Origin: Alphaproteobacteria bacterium | GTDB taxonomy: Bacteria > Pseudomonadota > Alphaproteobacteria > Rickettsiales > UBA1997 | Length of the DNA: 15,386 bases | Direction of reading: 5' to 3' | Assembly (NCBI GenBank): GCA_016869775.1 | Contig: VGDJ01000014.1 | Coordinates: 1-15,386 of the forward strand | The notes under the pieces: model-generated | The model's database searches: none | What the model was told of the DNA's origin: nothing | The model's input: only the letters and a program-made list of their open reading frames with translations | Program-made: the position numbers and the translations under genes | Shown here: in pieces, positions 13,044 through 15,386 of the stretch | Numbering within the stretch: the stretch's first letter is position 1 | How the letters are laid out: each line of letters begins with the position of its first letter

Positions 13044-15386
13044 TTAATTATCATCAATTTCTCGCAACTTTTTCATGCGCGCAATCTTGTTTTGTCGCTC
13101 CACCTTCTTTTGCTCTTCAAGCTTTTCTTGCTCTAAAATATTAATTACTTCGTTAAATTGTTTAATAGCAATTTCATTATCAATAATTTTGCCTTGCTCT
13201 TTAGCGTGATTAAATACTTCTTCTAAAATAGCAATATCATTTTCAGTTGATGAAAGCAGTCTTATCAATGGCTTATGGCTTGTTAAATCGAAATTCAAAA
13301 CTAATGAATCTTCACCTCGTTTTAGCAAAAAACGATAATCTTCGATTTTAAGATATTTTGAGATTCTAAGCTCTTCATCGTTGAGATTAATGCTTTGCGC
13401 CAATTCTTGATTGATGTTAGATTTAGGCAAAATAAATTTTGAAGTAGTTTTTTGAACTAATAATTTTAACAATTTTGCATCAAACTTTTTAGTATCTTCG
13501 GGAATATCAAAATTAAAAATCGCCACGCAATTTTTTTGACGCAAACGTTCAAGAATATGGATTATTTTATCAATGAAAACTGAATTATTTAGTAAAAGAT
13601 TTGAATCCTTAAAAACAATAATTGCAGGGCTATTATCAATCAAACATGACTCAATTTTATATAAAAGATATGATAAAATTGGCACTAAAACAAATGCCTC
13701 GCTTTTAAAACTTGTTAAATCAAAGCCCATCATACGATCGCTCCAATTTATTTCTTTTGGATGATCAAAAATTCTTTTTAATTCGCCCTCATTCCAAAAT
13801 TTAAGTATTTCGTAAATATTTTTGGTCTCTTCATTATCAAAAACCTTAATACACTCAGAAAAGTTGCTTAACTTATTAGTGATTATTTTTTCAACCATTT
13901 TTTCAATTCCCATAACCTCGCTTTCAGGGATTTTGTCGATTGAATGGTAAATAAAACTTTGAAAAAAATCGGTTAAAAACTTTTTATAATTATTGTTGTT
14001 ATCAAAGACAAAAGGATTGATTTTTAGACATCTCTTATCTTTTGGGTCTTGGAATCCTAGATCGTAATAAAAACCACCCATCATTTCGATAAAATTTCGG
14101 GCCTTATTGTCAAAATCAATATAATAAATCTTGGTATTGTAGCGCCTCGATTGCGCCAATAAAAAATTTATTAACACCGTTTTTCCCGAGCCAACCCCTC
14201 CGATAAACAATGTATGGCCGACATCTAATTCATGGAAATTGAAAAAATATGGAGTGTTATTGATAGTTTTAAAAGTTGTTAGAGCTGGTCCCCAGTATGT
14301 TCCCGATATTGAACCCGAGTCAAAACTGTAAAGAGAGCCAAAGCCAGCCATGCGATAAGAGTTTATAACTTTTTGGCGCTTAAGAAATTTAAAATTACCG
14401 GGTAATTGCGCCCAATAACAATCCTCTAAAAATACGTCTTCACGAACAACTACCAAGCCAATCGCCTGAAATTTCTCAATAATTAATTTTACATCCACCG
14501 CCAGTTCTTCACTAGAATTACTAATAATGGTAAATGTGGTTTGAAGTTTGCCATAATCTGTTTTGGTGCCATTAACGCTTTCAAAAAAATTGGTCACTCC
14601 CATTAAATCTCTAAAATCATCACTTTTGCTAATTCGTAAAATATTATCTTGGTATTTCAAAAAATCTAAATCGTTATCAGCATAAGAAAAATCAAAAGAC
14701 TGGGTGACAATAAATTCAAACGGTAATTGCAAAATTTTGTCGAGTGATTCAATGCTGATTTCGATATATTCTTTTAAAGATAAAATGGCTGAAAAATAAT
14801 TTTTATTTTGTGAAATTATCTCAATTTCACGATTGCCGACTGCCATTTTATTATAGAATAAATCATGAGAAATATCATTAACGGTTAATGGAAAATGACA
14901 CTCTTCGAGATTGCAAATTTTTCCTAAAAAACGCATTGGCTCAGAATAAACAACTCCTTCCCACTCTGTAATTTCAAGTATTTTTGCCCCGTAATCAGAA
15001 ATTGAACTTAAAATTCCTTCGGTGACCGCTGATAATTCTTTGCAAGATTTTGCAAGAAAACTGTTATGAAATTTTTTAGTTGCCATTTTCGAAAATGATC
15101 GAAAAAAACTTTGGTAGTTAGAAATTGAAGTGTCCATACCTTCAATAATAACGGTAATATAAAGCTCATTAACAAAATCATTTTGTAAGTTGTTTTTTTG
15201 CTCCCAAATTTGATTTATATCTTTAGAAAAAAACTCCTTAAAATCACCTTTTGGAGAAATATTTTTTTTGCGACGAATTGTATTAAACCACAAAGCAAAA
15301 TTGGTTTGTTTAATGTTATCTCTAATAGCATCTCTAACAGCTTCACGTAATGAAATTAAATCAGCAAATATTGAAGTATTATTAAA
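13044..15386 (-). CDS. virB4: VirB4-like type IV secretion ATPase, divergent paralogue (5' end beyond window)
   Basis: The reading frame is open to the right edge, so the N-terminus is cut off; 780 residues are visible. The TTG at 15293 is only an internal Leu codon, because coding text (SLREAVRDAIRDNIKQTNFA) precedes it. Residue numbers here count from that codon. The CagE/VirB4 N-domain is followed by Walker A GGVGSGKT (365-372), FDLTSF with YLLYKIE (524-548) and TSKFILPKSN (617-626), all in VirB4 order. The Walker B site, normally LDEAW, reads AIIVFKDSN (557-565), and the TQ of the next motif reads IFNFDIP (592-598). ATP may therefore be bound but probably not hydrolysed normally. The last 60 residues are a charged, coiled-coil-like tail. 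Rickettsiales are known to carry a second, divergent VirB4 in their vir (rvh) systems, and this fits that idea. No other virB gene is in the window. Confidence 0.88.
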   Translation of the reverse strand, partial: FNNTSIFADLISLREAVRDAIRDNIKQTNFALWFNTIRRKKNISPKGDFKEFFSKDINQIWEQKNNLQNDFVNELYITVIIEGMDTSISNYQSFFRSFSKMATKKFHNSFLAKSCKELSAVTEGILSSISDYGAKILEITEWEGVVYSEPMRFLGKICNLEECHFPLTVNDISHDLFYNKMAVGNREIEIISQNKNYFSAILSLKEYIEISIESLDKILQLPFEFIVTQSFDFSYADNDLDFLKYQDNILRISKSDDFRDLMGVTNFFESVNGTKTDYGKLQTTFTIISNSSEELAVDVKLIIEKFQAIGLVVVREDVFLEDCYWAQLPGNFKFLKRQKVINSYRMAGFGSLYSFDSGSISGTYWGPALTTFKTINNTPYFFNFHELDVGHTLFIGGVGSGKTVLINFLLAQSRRYNTKIYYIDFDNKARNFIEMMGGFYYDLGFQDPKDKRCLKINPFVFDNNNNYKKFLTDFFQSFIYHSIDKIPESEVMGIEKMVEKIITNKLSNFSECIKVFDNEETKNIYEILKFWNEGELKRIFDHPKEINWSDRMMGFDLTSFKSEAFVLVPILSYLLYKIESCLIDNSPAIIVFKDSNLLLNNSVFIDKIIHILERLRQKNCVAIFNFDIPEDTKKFDAKLLKLLVQKTTSKFILPKSNINQELAQSINLNDEELRISKYLKIEDYRFLLKRGEDSLVLNFDLTSHKPLIRLLSSTENDIAILEEVFNHAKEQGKIIDNEIAIKQFNEVINILEQEKLEEQKKVERQNKIARMKKLREIDDN

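Noticed and set aside
13026..13050. Inverted repeat ATTAA-TTG-TTAAT at the end of virB4 as a terminator
   Set aside because: The stem is five A/T pairs and overlaps the stop codon, so it is not convincing.
1..15386. CRISPR arrays, tRNA or rRNA genes, IS elements, phage genes
   Set aside because: I scanned the gene-free stretches (88-263, 1659-1823, 3719-3982, 10216-10412, 12874-13043) and found no spaced repeats, cloverleaf or transposase-like coding.

Overview
The window is AT-rich DNA that most likely comes from an alphaproteobacterium with Rickettsiales-like traits. The signs are a VirB4-type secretion ATPase, the RibBX form of the riboflavin gene, a split glycine decarboxylase (gcvPA/gcvPB), an RpoH heat-shock sigma factor and an alphaproteobacterial-style GatB N-terminus. 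The end of a histidine biosynthesis gene and the glycine cleavage genes suggest an organism that keeps more amino-acid metabolism than a typical intracellular Rickettsia. The taxonomic placement is inference from gene content. None of the nine resident start codons that can be checked has an AGG, GGA or GAG Shine-Dalgarno core in the 18-20 bases before it.

Layout. The 3' end of hisA (1-87) runs into a 24-bp tandem repeat. Next comes gcvPA (264-1541). A two-gene module follows, a NeuD/PglD-like sugar O/N-acyltransferase (1824-2552) overlapping an MBL-fold protein (2549-3718), and it separates gcvPA from its usual partner gcvPB (3983-5464). The module looks acquired: 30 of its 67 Ile codons are ATA, against 1 of 31 in gcvPB. 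Possible remnants of a broken resident gene flank it. After gcvPB come a type IV prepilin-like protein with a LamG-like domain (5518-6417) and a compact run rpoH-ribE-ribBX-double YceI (6503-10215), which is probably one transcript. gatB (10413-11864) follows.

On the minus strand, convergent with gatB, lies an omptin-like outer-membrane beta-barrel (11888-12873). It is intact only if a one-base slip at a run of seven A is allowed. After it comes a VirB4 paralogue (13044 to the right edge, 5' end cut off).

How the parts work together. GcvPA and GcvPB form the two-subunit P-protein of glycine cleavage. RibE and RibBX make riboflavin, although the GTP cyclohydrolase II half of RibBX has lost its zinc and catalytic motifs. 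GatB amidates misacylated tRNA. The pilin-like protein, double YceI, barrel and VirB4 belong to the cell envelope. The inserted module looks like a piece of a surface-glycan pathway. The observations most worth following are the inserted module, the VirB4 with a normal Walker A but replaced Walker B and motif D residues, and the frameshifted barrel gene.
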